Shown piece after piece: positions 29,171-41,091 of a stretch of 64,000 nucleotides of DNA. The translations under genes and the position numbers were made by a program. The DNA comes from Sulfurisphaera tokodaii str. 7 (GTDB lineage Archaea; Thermoproteota; Thermoprotei_A; Sulfolobales; Sulfolobaceae), in the NCBI RefSeq assembly GCF_000011205.1, contig NC_003106.2, forward strand, positions 310,001 through 374,000, read 5' to 3'. Each line of letters opens with the position of its first letter. The stretch's first letter is position 1. The notes below the pieces were generated by a model. It searched no databases. It was not told the origin of the DNA and worked only from the letters and a program-made list of their open reading frames with translations.

Positions 29171-29192
29171 TTTTTTCTTTTCCTTTCTTTAT
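29169..29192 (+). terminator. T-rich termination signal after fbp
   Basis: TAATTTTTTCTTTTCCTTTC begins at the fbp stop. Archaeal RNA polymerase releases at such U-rich runs, helped by aCPSF1. Read-through into rps17e is possible because the gap is only about 40 bp. Confidence 0.45.
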
Positions 29193-29212
29193 CTTAATTT
29201 AAGGTGATTTAT

Positions 29213-29449
29213 GTGGGCAATGTGTACACCAAAGATATAAAGAGAGTAGCCATGCAATTATATGAGAAATTTAAAGATCAAATTTCCACTGATTATCAAG
29301 CTAATAAAAAAATAGTAGATGCATATGTTGATGTTATGTCAAAAAAGGTTAGAAATAGGATTGCTGGTTACTTGACAAGATATGCAAAAATGCAAAGAAC
29401 TCAAGTTAAAAATGAGGTAGAAGAAGAATATATAGAGGGTGAAGGGTAA
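29213..29449 (+). CDS. rps17e: Ribosomal protein S17e
   Basis: Small-subunit ribosomal protein of archaea and eukaryotes. The sequence [39 protein letters not shown] is family-typical. The GTG at 29213 follows AAGGTGAT by five bases, so that GGTGA is the ribosome site and the upstream GTG at 29204, which lies within it, is not the start. The product has 78 residues. The MoaD-like gene begins 4 bp after the stop. Confidence 0.93.
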   Translation: MGNVYTKDIKRVAMQLYEKFKDQISTDYQANKKIVDAYVDVMSKKVRNRIAGYLTRYAKMQRTQVKNEVEEEYIEGEG

Positions 29450-29453
29450 ATAT

Positions 29454-29702
29454 ATGGTAAATATTATTTTTAAAGGTCCATTAGTAAATTATTTTGGAAC
29501 TGATAGAATTATTCTTAAAAATTCTTATAATGATATAATAGATTTAATAAAAGAAATAGATAAGAATGATATTATAAGTCATGACGGTAAAATAAGGGCT
29601 GGATATATAATTCTAATAAATGGAAGAGATTATAGGATATATAATAAGCAACTAGGTGAAAATGATACGGTAGAAATAATTCCAATTAATCATGGAGGAT
29701 AA
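29454..29702 (+). CDS. MoaD/ThiS-like ubiquitin-fold protein ending in Gly-Gly
   Basis: The 82-residue product has a beta-grasp pattern (NIIFKGPLVNYFG, YIILINGRDYRI, DTVEIIPINHGG) and ends in GG, as in MoaD, ThiS, Urm1 and archaeal SAMP proteins that are adenylated and charged with sulfur or attached to lysines. Its substrate system is not evident. Two bases separate it from the Cgi121-like gene, so it may belong to a tRNA-modification operon (S17e, this gene, Cgi121-like), but that is positional inference. An upstream GTG at 29439 is less likely as the start. Confidence 0.75.
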   Translation: MVNIIFKGPLVNYFGTDRIILKNSYNDIIDLIKEIDKNDIISHDGKIRAGYIILINGRDYRIYNKQLGENDTVEIIPINHGG

Positions 29703-29704
29703 AA

Positions 29705-30073
29705 ATGGAGATTAGTGAATTCTCTTCAAGTATAGATGATATTAAAAAATATATTGGATTAAATGAGAATTGTATAGTTCAGATCATAGATTTTATACCG
29801 AAGGATATTTTAGCTAGTCATGCTTGTGAAGTATTTTTTTATTATTTAGATAAAGGATACAAAAACAGAATAAAATCTCCTGAAATATTTTTCTTAACAT
29901 TATTATACGGATCTCTTAATATAAATGAAATTCTAAATAAAATAAAAATTTCCCAAAAAAAGTATATTATAAAATGTTGCAGAAATGAGAAAAATAATTA
30001 TAAGAAAATTGACAAAGAAACTAGAATTCAATTATCTAATATAGCTATTAATTCACTTGAGACTCTCATATAA
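29705..30073 (+). CDS. Cgi121-like KEOPS subunit (tentative)
   Basis: The 122-residue protein has VQIIDFIPKDILASHACEVFFYY, followed by RIKSPEIFFLTLLYG and NINEILNKIKI. This order (a helix after IQIIDADLVA-like strand, then K-SPEIE-x-LLYASG-x-QI-x-EAI) is that of Cgi121/TPRKB, which binds tRNA for the t6A-forming KEOPS complex. The protein is shorter than the 150-residue average and lacks the C-terminal strand. I rate this as likely but unproven; other KEOPS genes are not in the window. Confidence 0.5.
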   Translation: MEISEFSSSIDDIKKYIGLNENCIVQIIDFIPKDILASHACEVFFYYLDKGYKNRIKSPEIFFLTLLYGSLNINEILNKIKISQKKYIIKCCRNEKNNYKKIDKETRIQLSNIAINSLETLI

Positions 30074-30091
30074 GTTTAGAACCAATATTAT

Positions 30092-31710
30092 ATGAATCAG
30101 AAATACCTTGCTTTTGTTCCTTTTATTATTGGTGTATATCTATTACTAATCTCTTTACATCTAATTAAATATAATAATTTTATTATTTTTATAACTATTA
30201 TTTTTATAGCTCTATTAATACTAATATATAAATTAAATCTTAATAATAGAATAGAAAAAATAATGCTTAAATCAGTCATAACTAACTCCATTTATGAAAT
30301 AGAAATAGATAACCAAAAATATTACTTCATAGGGTTTAGAATAATAGGAAAAGAAAATAATGAGGGAAAGATAGATTATAACTCTGAGCTTCAACTAGCT
30401 ATTGATACAATTAGAAGAAATAAGGAGAGACATTTAAAAATAGCTATAGTAACTCTTTTAGACCCATCACCTGGAAGTGCAATTATATTTTATGCTAAAA
30501 AAGATAATGATTATGAAAGTTTTAGAAACGAAACTATATTAACTAAAAATATGATTGAAAGTATTGCACCTCATATCACATTAGAACCTGTAGAATTAAA
30601 AACAGATACTGTATTTCCAATACCTAAACTCTTAGGAAGTGTCTCATATGGAGGATATGTAGGTCAAATGAAATATGATATAAAAGCTAATCGTGTAGTT
30701 ATTGGAGAATACGACATAGAACTAGGTAATATAATAGATGCTACTGAACTACCCGTAGGGATAAGATCAAATGATGTTTTTAGACATATAGGAATTTTTG
30801 GATCTACAGGAAGTGGCAAGTCAAATACAGCTGCAATAATTGCTGACGAACTTTATAAAAAAGGATTTGATGTAATAATATTAGACTGGCATGGTGAATA
30901 TAAGAATTTACTTCCTAAATTTAATTTGTATAATAATAAGAATTATCTAGTTCTGAATCCTATTAATATGGATGATTTAACAACTATGGATATAACAGAA
31001 TTGATTGGTGATGTTCTAGAACTTACCGAACCACAAAAGTTTATACTTTACTTGGGTTTAGAAGCCTTAAATCAGATGAAGGAATTCAGTTTCAAATCAC
31101 TTTTACAAATAATATCTGCAAATATACCAGATAATACCTATATGCAAAGAGATATTAAATTTGCTTTGATTAGAAAGATAATAATGATATTTTCTGGGTT
31201 AGGCGAAAAACTCTTCTCATCGGAGAGCGGTTACACTTACTTAGATTTAGGCGAAAAATTAAGAGGAGGAAACATAATTGATTTAAGCTTTATTAGAAAT
31301 ATAAAGCTTAGAAAATTATATGGCTTAATGATATTAAAATTTTTATTAGAATATGTAATAGAAACCAAGAATAGAGACAGAAAAATATTTATAATTATTG
31401 AGGAGGCTCAAAACTATTTTAGCCAAGTGAATACTGTAATAAATAGGGCGTTACAAGAAATTAGAAAGTTCAATGTAGGGCTATGTATAATATCTCAGAG
31501 TCCTTCTAATGTTGACCAAGAAGTTATTAAGAATACAAGTATAAAGATAATTCACTCTATTAAATCCAATGTAGATAAAAAAGTTATTGCTGACTCAATA
31601 TCACTAGAAAAAGAAGAGATACAAATACTAGATAAGCTTGACGTAGGAGAAGCTCTATTGGTTGCACCAAATTTAAGAAAAGAAACTCTAATAAAGGTAA
31701 AAAAAGTAGC

Positions 31711-31714
<4 letters not shown>
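30092..31714 (+). CDS. Membrane-anchored HerA/FtsK-like ATPase (DUF87)
   Basis: The 540-residue protein begins with two transmembrane helices (about residues 6-24 and 30-48). A middle beta domain is followed by a HerA-type ATPase: Walker A FGSTGSGKSNTAA near residue 235, ILDWHGEYKN, Walker B IFIIIEEAQNYF near 437, and an arginine-finger-like RALQEIRKFNVGLCIISQSP. Canonical HerA is cytosolic and sits with NurA; this one is neither near nurA nor soluble, so it may pump or translocate DNA or protein at the membrane. It ends 4 bp inside the convergent thermosome gene. Confidence 0.8.
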
Positions 31715-33369
<1,655 letters not shown>

Positions 33370-33401
33370 TTTTTCCACCGCTGAAAGCACATAAGAAGTG
33401 C

Positions 33402-33412
33402 TTATATAAAAA
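33402..33412 (-). promoter_or_regulatory. TATA box of thsB
   Basis: On the minus strand TTTTATATAAG is centred about 38 bp upstream of the thsB ATG. The remaining leader contains the GGTGG ribosome site, so this gene, unlike many here, has a short 5-prime untranslated region. Confidence 0.65.
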
Positions 33413-33520
33413 ATTTTCTGTTAGTGTTTTGCGTGAATTTATACTCTGTGATTTAACTCAATATCTTAATTTTTATATAATAAAAGTTATATTTAAAGAA
33501 GTAAAAAGAATAATGCTTTG

Positions 33521-34081
33521 TTAAATATTATAAAAACTATTATTAGTCCTTTTTCCTATTTTATTTTTCAAAATATGCTGTATTTTAGTTTTTTCCTTAA
33601 TTTTTATTTTAGATAATATTTTATTCATATATTTATTACTAATATTCAAATATCTTGATAATCTATTAAATTCTTTTTTATCGTAAAAATATAGTGCAAT
33701 TGCCAATTTATATTTAACGCTTTTTGAATGAAATACTGGAAGATTATCAATAGTATCATATAATAATAATAATTTCTCGTTATTTTCCAAAAATTTCATT
33801 GCATTCAACGAGGTCTCTTTAATTACTGAACCGTTATATATAATTGTACTTTGTAATTTGTTTCTTCTACCTTTAAGAGTTTTATTCTTGAATTCTTTAA
33901 TTCTTTTAGTTTTCGAGAAAAAATCGAAATATAAAGTTTCTGGGAAATAAACACTTTCGTCATAACTAGTAGAGTCTTCGTAATATATTTTATCAATGAC
34001 TGAACCGCAACTTGTACAAACTAAATTACCATTTTTATAATCCCAAACTAAATTTTCACTTTCACAATATGGGCACTTCAT
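33521..34081 (-). CDS. tfb3: TFB3, truncated TFB paralogue
   Basis: The 186-residue protein has an N-terminal zinc ribbon (CPYCES...CTSCGSVID) and a single degenerate cyclin-like part, lacking the second cyclin fold and DNA-binding helix of TFB1. This is the Sulfolobales TFB3 design, a DNA-damage-induced activator that works with TBP and TFB1. Its location directly upstream of thsB on the same strand is the known neighbourhood. Cyclin homology is weak from sequence alone, so the call rests on the ribbon, size and context. Confidence 0.8.
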   Translation of the reverse strand: MKCPYCESENLVWDYKNGNLVCTSCGSVIDKIYYEDSTSYDESVYFPETLYFDFFSKTKRIKEFKNKTLKGRRNKLQSTIIYNGSVIKETSLNAMKFLENNEKLLLLYDTIDNLPVFHSKSVKYKLAIALYFYDKKEFNRLSRYLNISNKYMNKILSKIKIKEKTKIQHILKNKIGKRTNNSFYNI

Positions 34082-34145
34082 GAGTGTATAGGATTCCTAA
34101 AGTATATATGATACTTATAAGGTATAACTTACTATAGAGACCCAG

Positions 34146-34424
34146 ATGAATGAAGATATTGATATGTTAATAATAGCAAATGACCTTAAGCAAAGAGGAA
34201 GAAAATCGATAATTAGTGGAAAATTTATTTTCATTAACATGGCAAATGAGTACGAATACGTGGTATATCCGGTAAATGAAAATAAAACCCTCAGTGTAAA
34301 AGAATTAGAAGAATTTGTGGATTTTTCTAATAGAATTAAGAAAAAAGGTGTGATTGCAATAGTGGATAAATATGGTGATGTAACATACTATTTATTATCC
34401 GAAATAAATTTAGGTAAAAAGTGA
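34146..34424 (+). CDS. tRNA-splicing-endonuclease-like C-terminal domain protein
   Basis: The 92-residue product ends KKKGVIAIVDKYGDVTYYLLSE, closely resembling the final strands of tRNA-splicing endonuclease subunits (VLAVVDEEGDVTYYE), and has EYEYVVYPVNENKTLSVKELEEFV, the shape of the segment after the catalytic His. That His is absent here (Asn-Glu in its place), so the protein is probably a structural, non-catalytic subunit or a paralogue. It lies 8 bp before hisS. Crenarchaeal splicing enzymes are built from two different subunits, but the identity of this one is not certain. Confidence 0.6.
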   Translation: MNEDIDMLIIANDLKQRGRKSIISGKFIFINMANEYEYVVYPVNENKTLSVKELEEFVDFSNRIKKKGVIAIVDKYGDVTYYLLSEINLGKK

Positions 34425-34431
34425 GTAAGAA

Positions 34432-35712
34432 ATGATTTCTTATGAGCCAGTAAGAGGAATGAAAGACTATTATGGCGAAGAGCTTCATAAAATAAAAGTA
34501 GTCGAGAATGCTTTTTTGAAAATTGTAAAACTAGCTGGATATCAAGAAGTGGAAACACCTATTGTAGAAGATTTTCAACTATTCGCTTTAAAAGGAGGAG
34601 AAGAACTTAGAAATACAATGTATGTCTTTAAAGATAAGGCCGGTAGAGAAGTTGCATTAAGACCCGAGTTCACACCTAGTATAGTTAGATTTTATCTTAA
34701 TTCATTACAACATTTACCTAAGCCTATACGCTTATACTATTTAGGAACTGTATATAGATACGATGAGCCTCAATTTGGTAGATATAGGGAGTTTAGGCAA
34801 GCTGGTATAGAATTACTAGGATCTTCCAATATTTATTCAGATTTAGAAATATTACAAATATTAATAGAGATATATAGAGAATTAAATCTTATAAATAAAA
34901 TTAGATTGAAAATAAATAATATATCATTAATAAGAAAAATACTTAATAAATTAAACATAAGTGATAATCTTCAAGAGCATTTTCTACATTTAATAGATAA
35001 AGGAAAAATTGATGAGGCATTATCACTTTTACCAAGTTCAGAATATACAGAACTTATAACTAACATCCTAAGTGTAAATAATTTAGATATCTCAAGTTAT
35101 AATAAGATTAAAGAAGATCTTACAGAAAAATATAATTTAAAGGATTTAATTCAAGATCTAGATAGGATTATGTTACTCAAAAATATATTAGATAATCTAG
35201 GTGTAAATTCATATATAGACTTAGGTTTTGTTAGAGGTTTAGCTTATTATACCGGTTTAATATTTGAAGTGTTACATCCTTCTGTTTCTTTTAGTATTGC
35301 TGGTGGAGGACGATATGATAACCTTGTGGAACTGTATGGAGGTCCTCAAACTCCAGCTATAGGTTTTGCTATAGGAGTTGAGAGGACAGCATTAGTACTT
35401 GAGGAGCCTAATACTGTAAAAGAGAAGCAAAACAAAATAGGTGTAATAGTTTTATCAGACGAAGCTATATTATATGCTATTAGAATTGTGGATAAATTAA
35501 GATCAAATAATTATATTGCTACGATTAATCTAAAATCTATATCAATTTCTAAATTAATTCCTTCTTATGCTGAGGAAGGGTACTCGTTCTTAATTTTCAT
35601 AGGTAAAAAGGAATATGAAGATAAAACTATAACTTTGAAAAATCTCAGTACAAAAGAGCAAGTGACTATTAAGGAAGAAAACCTTTTGGACTATCTTAAG
35701 CAAATAATTTAA
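34432..35712 (+). CDS. hisS: Histidyl-tRNA synthetase
   Basis: Class II synthetase. Motif 1 lies in AGYQEVETPIVEDFQLF, motif 2 in RYDEPQFGRYREFRQAGIELLG and motif 3 in TPAIGFAIGVERT; the histidine-specific GRYDNL segment is in AGGGRYDNL. The C-terminal anticodon domain (IGVIVLSDEAILYAI) follows. At 426 residues the length is normal. It overlaps nothing, starts 8 bp after the EndA-like gene, and the proteasome gene follows by 36 bp. Confidence 0.95.
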   Translation: MISYEPVRGMKDYYGEELHKIKVVENAFLKIVKLAGYQEVETPIVEDFQLFALKGGEELRNTMYVFKDKAGREVALRPEFTPSIVRFYLNSLQHLPKPIRLYYLGTVYRYDEPQFGRYREFRQAGIELLGSSNIYSDLEILQILIEIYRELNLINKIRLKINNISLIRKILNKLNISDNLQEHFLHLIDKGKIDEALSLLPSSEYTELITNILSVNNLDISSYNKIKEDLTEKYNLKDLIQDLDRIMLLKNILDNLGVNSYIDLGFVRGLAYYTGLIFEVLHPSVSFSIAGGGRYDNLVELYGGPQTPAIGFAIGVERTALVLEEPNTVKEKQNKIGVIVLSDEAILYAIRIVDKLRSNNYIATINLKSISISKLIPSYAEEGYSFLIFIGKKEYEDKTITLKNLSTKEQVTIKEENLLDYLKQII

Positions 35713-35747
35713 GTTATCAAATAATCATTTTCATGGGTTATTAAAAC

Positions 35748-36341
35748 ATGGAAGAACTTCCTGCAACAGCGTTAGGTATTAAACTTAATGACGGTATAAT
35801 TCTTGCTGCTGAAAGGAGACTTAGTTATGGCGGTTTCGTACTTAGTAGATCAGCTAAAAAAGTTTTTAAAATAGGAAGATTCGGCATAGCTGGAGCTGGT
35901 ATAATGGGTGATATTCAAACATTAACACGTTTAATGAATGTTGAGATAAAGTATTACGAAATGTATAATAATAAGCCTATATCAGTAAAGGCAGCAGCTA
36001 AGTTATTATCAGTTATACTATACCAGTATAAGTGGACCCCCTTTATTTCGGAATTGTTATTTGGTGGTGTAGACGATGAAGGTCCCAAATTGTTTGTTTT
36101 AGATCCTATAGGTTCATTAATTGAAGATAATTACGCTGCTGTTGGTTCTGGTGCCAGAGTAGCAATAGGAGTTTTAGAAAGTGAATATGATCCAAGTATG
36201 AATTTAGATAAAGGGAAAGAAATTGTTCTAAAAGCACTAAAAGCTGCAATAGAAAGAGATGTAACTTCAGGTGACGGAATAGATATATTAACGATAAAAA
36301 GAGATAATACATCAAGCGAAGATTTTATAAAGATTTTTTAA
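35748..36341 (+). CDS. psmB1: Proteasome beta subunit (PsmB1 type)
   Basis: One of the two beta subunits of the Sulfolobus 20S core. The N-terminus [11 protein letters not shown] is a short propeptide followed by a single Thr (Thr7); canonical active subunits read TTTVG, and here the aligned Thr1 position is Ala6 or Thr7 with one residue fewer before GI. The rest is normal: [24 protein letters not shown] (Lys33 region) and [12 protein letters not shown]. It might be a non-catalytic partner that lines the ring. PAN, its ATPase, is encoded at 39.8 kb. Its end overlaps convergent rpo8 by 17 bp. Confidence 0.9.
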
Positions 36342-36705
36342 CACAAAAATAGACATGGTCCATCATCTTAAATAGACTATTACCTATTAATCCTTTTTCG
36401 CTATAGATTTTTACTATTAATCCAAATAGAGATATTTGATCTAAAATTTTGTTGCCTTCCGGTTTCTCATAAAAAAGATATCCGTGCGCACAAAAATCAT
36501 TAGAAGTATAAACTGGTTTTTCTCTTGATATAATCATCGATACATTTTCTTCTTGTTTAAAGATATTAATACTTTCCAATATATCAAACTCTACTTGATA
36601 TATTCCACAATCCATTTTGATTATAATAAGTCCCTTTAAACTACCCTTATCTATTGAGGTTATTTTACATGTAGTCTCGACTTTACCTTCAACCTGAACT
36701 GACAT
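36325..36705 (-). CDS. rpoG: RNA polymerase subunit Rpo8 (RpoG, Rpb8 homologue)
   Basis: The 126-residue protein carries [21 protein letters not shown] near the start, SINIF in the middle, [20 protein letters not shown] and the C-terminal [10 protein letters not shown]. These match crenarchaeal Rpo8, an OB-fold subunit at the polymerase edge that euryarchaea lack, which supports crenarchaeal origin. It is convergent to psmB1 and divergent to the Sm-like gene, whose start lies about 48 bp away. Confidence 0.9.
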
Positions 36706-36752
36706 ACCCTTTATAATAGTTTAATCTTAAATAATATTAACTATTATTCATT

Positions 36753-37187
36753 TTGATGAGTAGTAGAAGAGTTGCAACGGAATTAAATTCCCTTCTAGAT
36801 AAAGCGATTGTTGTAAGGCTTATTAATAATAAAATCTACTACGGTACTTTATCTTCATATGAGCTATCACCATTTATTTTAACACTAACAAATGCAAAAG
36901 ATAATGATAATAACACTTATTATAAAGTTATTTTAAATGGAAATTCTATAACTGAAATTCTAGTCAAATCTTCGCCTATATTTGATCCGAAAGAATTTGC
37001 AGATTTAGTGACGAAAGAGCTTAATTTACGTGCAGGAGACGCAAAAGTCTATGAGGAGGCGGGGGTTGTAGTAATACTTGATAGGATAAAAGTTTCTGAA
37101 AATGGAGTGGAAGGAAGCGGACCCTTGGCACAAAGAATTTACGATTTATATAACGATTATATAAATAAGAAAAAGAAAGGATCTTAA
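36753..37187 (+). CDS. Sm-like protein with C-terminal extension (SmAP3 type)
   Basis: The 144-residue protein has an N-terminal Sm fold ([35 protein letters not shown], residues 8-42) and a C-terminal alpha/beta domain (about 75-144) with [18 protein letters not shown], as in archaeal SmAP3. Sm rings bind U-rich RNA. The next gene, TgtA, starts 2 bp downstream. Confidence 0.85.
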
Positions 37188-37188
37188 A

Positions 37189-38664
37189 ATGGTAGGAGAA
37201 TTTGAAATAAAAGATGAAGATCTAGCTGGTAGAATAGGAATCATAGAGACAAAAAGTGGAAAACTAGAAACACCGGTATTCTTTCCAGTAATTAATCCTT
37301 TTAAATCTGAAATCTCGATAAAAGATATAGAAAATTTAGGGTTTAAGAATTTAATCACAAATGCATATTTAATAAAAAAGATAACTAATACTAAAATTCA
37401 AGATATTCATAGCTTTTTACAATTTAATGGTGTAATAATGACTGATTCTGGAGCTTATCAGATACTTCAATACGGAAACATAGAAGTTACAAATAGAGAG
37501 ATAGTTGAGTACGAGAGGGATATAAATACAGATATAGCAGTCTATTTAGATCTTCCTACTGGTGATACAAATAGCAGAGATGAAGCTATTAACAGTGTAA
37601 AAATCACGTTAGAGAGGGCAAAAGAAATAGAGGATATAGTCAAAAATGATTCAGAAAGGATTTGGGTACACCCCATTCAAGGTGGAAGATTTCTAGACCT
37701 TGTTGAATATTCGGCGATAGAGGCTGATAAAAACGAGGCATTTAAAATGCTAGCATTAGGAAGTCCTACAGTAGTAATGGAAAAGTACGACTATTCCTTA
37801 TTGATCGATATGGTATTTATAGCAAAAAGTAATGTAAGTAGAGGCAAACCTTTTCATCTTTTTGGTGGCGGTCTTCCTCATATAATGCCTCTTGTTATAG
37901 CACTAGGTGTAGATTCTTTTGATTCTGCATCATATATACTTTATGCTAGGGATAATAGGTACATAACGAGAAGTAGAGTATATAGACTAGAAGAGTTAGA
38001 ATATTTTCCATGTTCATGTCCAATCTGCTTAAAATACACACCCAAAGAGCTGCTAGAGTTACCAAAAGAAGAAAGAACAAAACTTTTGGCTCTTCATAAT
38101 CTTTATGTAATTAAGGAAGAACTTAATGCTATAAAACAAGCTATTAGAGAAGGAAGATTATTTGAATATATTCAAGAAAAAGCATACTCTCACCCAGCAG
38201 TGTATTCTGCTTTTAAAAAAATATTAAAATATAAAGATTACTTAGAAAAATATGATCCAAGAGTAAAAGGAAATATTAGAGGAATTTTCTTGTTCGATCT
38301 TAAGTCTTTAAATAGACCAGAAATTGTTAGGCATTATAATTTCTTAGATAGGATTAATAAGAATAACGATAAAGCTATTATAATTTGTGAAAAAAGAGAA
38401 AATATATTAAAAAAAGTGAAAAATAATGAGAATGTAGACATATATCTTTTTAATCCTTTTTATGGTTTAATACCGATAAATCTAATAGAAGTCTATCCAT
38501 ACTTTCAAACTGAATATCCAGAGGAAATTGATGAAGATGTTTTACGTTATATTGAAAGTAAAATAGTTGAATTTGTAAGATCTAAAGGATATACAAAAAT
38601 TGATTTCATAGGTTGTGAAAAATATTTATCACATATAAACTCTATTGGAGCCTTCTTTAGTTAA
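37189..38664 (+). CDS. tgtA: Archaeosine tRNA-guanine transglycosylase, catalytic part
   Basis: TgtA swaps guanine for preQ0 at position 15 of tRNA, the first step to archaeosine. It contains the substrate loop [15 protein letters not shown] with the nucleophilic Asp, [29 protein letters not shown] and the zinc site CSCPICL. At 491 residues it lacks the C-terminal PUA part of full-length TgtA; the missing PUA is encoded separately at 39320-39850. Crenarchaeal split versions have been described. The end overlaps convergent PAC2 by 36 bp. Confidence 0.93.
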
Positions 38665-39351
38665 TTCTTTTTGAACTAACTCTAATTGCCTTTGCAATTC
38701 TTCTTCAATCTTTCTTGCATCTTCGTATAGTTCTGACACATCAACCTTTAATCCATATAATTTATTAATTTCCTCTAATGCGATTGCTGCAGCTGCAGGG
38801 TCTATTCTTTCTCTATCTGCATAAGGTAATAACACTGTAGCTGGAAGATCCTCAATTTCAGCATATATAGTAAATAAAGCTAAGGGTCCAATAATTAATA
38901 GCTGTTTTTCCATTAGTGGATAAGGGAGAGTAATTTTACTAGCAGAAGTTTTTAACCATCTTAAGTTGCTACTGTCATTTTTGTATCTTTTATCTAATCC
39001 TCCTATTAGTAATATATCTGAAACTTGTATATTTTTTAACCACTTCATTATTTTTGCTGAGAAGATATTCATTTCTCTTTGTAGTGGTAATAGATGACTT
39101 AACAACACTAAGATATTATTATTGTTATCATAAAATAATTCAAAAGGTGTTGCTAGTCCGTACTCATCAATAAATGTAACATCTCTTAAATATTTAGTCA
39201 AAACGAAGCCTACTCTTTTCATTCCTAACTTTAAAACTAAATATCTAGTAGCTATATAACCTACTTCACCTAATGTTCTAAAACCGGTAATAAACTTAGC
39301 ACCTTTTAGTTCATCTTCACTAATTCCCTTTAGAATTATCTTGATAGACAT
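38629..39351 (-). CDS. PAC2-family (proteasome-assembly-chaperone-like) protein
   Basis: The 240-residue protein starts [23 protein letters not shown], a PAC2 signature, and continues DILLIGGLD and [21 protein letters not shown]. It ends in a Glu/Arg-rich helix. PAC2 homologues help assemble the 20S alpha ring. The location between PAN and TgtA on the strand of PAN supports a proteasome link. It overlaps the PUA gene by 32 bp. Confidence 0.85.
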
Positions 39352-39850
39352 TTTTTATTCCTCTCTTTACAATTACAGCTAATCCCCTTTTATATTGTTT
39401 TACTTCCTCACCAGAGACTTTTGCTCTTCCTACAGCTAACAAGTTATCTTGTTCATCAACAACTAAGACTTCATCACCAGCTCTAATACTGGGATCAGAG
39501 TTTATGACGAACTTACAAAAAGCATTTCTTCCTTCTCTAATAAAGCTAGCCACCTCGTTCTTAATAATAAACCTAAATGAAGGAGGGGAAGTACAATTTT
39601 TTATAATTTGTCCACTTATTTCTGTAATAGAGAAAAGATTATCTTGTGCCCTTAATACTAAGAATAATCTTTTATCTTCTGTAAGAATATTTCTTATTCT
39701 ATTAGTAGTTAATGATCTCTGTATAAAAAATGTAGAATCTTCTGGAAATAAACAAGAAGCTACTTTTGAAGAAAACTGATACATTGCAATATAACGTAAA
39801 TAATTTATTTCATCTTTTTGTGCTTTTAAAGGTTTAGTTAAGTTAAACAT
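39320..39850 (-). CDS. PUA-domain protein, probable C-terminal half of split archaeosine TGT
   Basis: The 176-residue product has a PUA fold at its end: [51 protein letters not shown], followed by [10 protein letters not shown]. The N-terminal 90 residues resemble the C1 and C2 domains in archaeosine TGT. The neighbour TgtA lacks exactly these domains, so together they would complete the enzyme. It overlaps the PAN stop by 8 bp and PAC2 by 32 bp in one operon. Confidence 0.75.
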   Translation of the reverse strand: MFNLTKPLKAQKDEINYLRYIAMYQFSSKVASCLFPEDSTFFIQRSLTTNRIRNILTEDKRLFLVLRAQDNLFSITEISGQIIKNCTSPPSFRFIIKNEVASFIREGRNAFCKFVINSDPSIRAGDEVLVVDEQDNLLAVGRAKVSGEEVKQYKRGLAVIVKRGIKNVYQDNSKGN

Positions 39851-41021
39851 ACTTTTCTGTTCTGTCAGTATTTTTAGCTTTATTATTTTTAGCTTTAATT
39901 TTTTCTATAGCTGTAATTAAATCAGTCATGTTAACATACTTTCTTCCATTTCTAATTGCAATATACCCTGCTTCAGTACACACATTTTTAATCTCAGCAC
40001 CGCTAAATCCTTCAGTCATGCTAGCAAGGATATCATATCTAATATTGCCATCTGTTTTCATTTTTTGCAAATAGATTCTAAATATTTCCTTTCTTCCCTC
40101 AAAATTCGGTAAAGGTACCTCAATTAACCTATCAAACCTTCCTGGTCTCAGTAGTGCTGGATCAAGAATGTCTAGCCTGTTTGTTGCGGCAATAATTTTA
40201 ACATTATCTAATGGTTTAAATCCATCTATCTCAGCTAATAATTGCATTAAAGTCCTTTGTATTTCCCTTTCTCCACTAGTTCCCATATCCACTCTTTTAG
40301 CACCAATTGCATCTATTTCATCTATAAATACTATTGATGGAGCTTTTCTTCTTGCCAACTCAAATACTTCCCTAACAATTCTAGCTCCTTCTCCTACAAA
40401 TTTTTGTGCAAATTCAGAAGCAACAACTTGAATAAATGTTGCATTACTTTCTGTTGCCACGGCTTTTGCTAGTAAAGTTTTACCAGTTCCAGGTGGACCG
40501 TAAAGTAATACACCTTTAGGCGGATCTATACCTATTTCTTTAAATAATTCTGGGTTTTTTAAAGGTAATTCTATAACTTCTCTTATTTCGTTTATTTGCT
40601 CATTTAATCCTCCGATATCAGAATAATGAACATTAGGTTTTTCTATAACTTCAAACGACTTTACATATGCATCTTCTCTTTCCGGTAATACTTCAACTAT
40701 AGTGGATCCTCTTTGAGTTAATGCTACTAGAGAGCCAGGTTTAAGCTTTTTAATATCAATATTTGAGGAAACATTAACTATTAAATTAGGTCCAGAAGAA
40801 CTTCTTACTATTACTTTCCCGTCTGGTAGTATGTCCAATACAATTGCTTCAATATATGGAGGAGCTAGTAGTTTTTCAAGTTCACCTTTATACCAATTTA
40901 AATCTTGACGTAGTTTTTCAAGTTCTTTAGTTAGAGATTCTATTTTCTCTTCAAGTAATCTTACTATTGGATCATCACTATTATAATGTTTGGCTCTGTA
41001 ACTGTCTAATTCGTCAGACAA
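39843..41021 (-). CDS. pan: Proteasome-activating nucleotidase PAN
   Basis: AAA+ unfoldase that feeds substrates to the 20S proteasome. The N-terminal coiled coil ([20 protein letters not shown]), OB-fold (about 60-130), Walker A GPPGTGKT, Walker [28 protein letters not shown] and [11 protein letters not shown] are all present. The C-terminus ends KYV, a weak match to the HbYX gate-opening motif because the residue before Tyr is Lys. This may mean weaker gate opening or help from another ATPase. Expressed with the PUA and PAC2 genes. Confidence 0.94.
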   Translation of the reverse strand: MSDELDSYRAKHYNSDDPIVRLLEEKIESLTKELEKLRQDLNWYKGELEKLLAPPYIEAIVLDILPDGKVIVRSSSGPNLIVNVSSNIDIKKLKPGSLVALTQRGSTIVEVLPEREDAYVKSFEVIEKPNVHYSDIGGLNEQINEIREVIELPLKNPELFKEIGIDPPKGVLLYGPPGTGKTLLAKAVATESNATFIQVVASEFAQKFVGEGARIVREVFELARRKAPSIVFIDEIDAIGAKRVDMGTSGEREIQRTLMQLLAEIDGFKPLDNVKIIAATNRLDILDPALLRPGRFDRLIEVPLPNFEGRKEIFRIYLQKMKTDGNIRYDILASMTEGFSGAEIKNVCTEAGYIAIRNGRKYVNMTDLITAIEKIKAKNNKAKNTDRTEKYV

Positions 41022-41091
41022 TTTACCCCAATAATATCTTTGTATAATTAAACCTAAAAACGTTTAAGAGTAGTAATAAAGAATATATAGT

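Noticed and set aside
39843-39860. PAN C-terminus KYV as loss of gate opening
   Set aside because: The residue before Tyr is Lys, not hydrophobic, but C-termini vary in crenarchaeal PAN and the effect cannot be judged from sequence.
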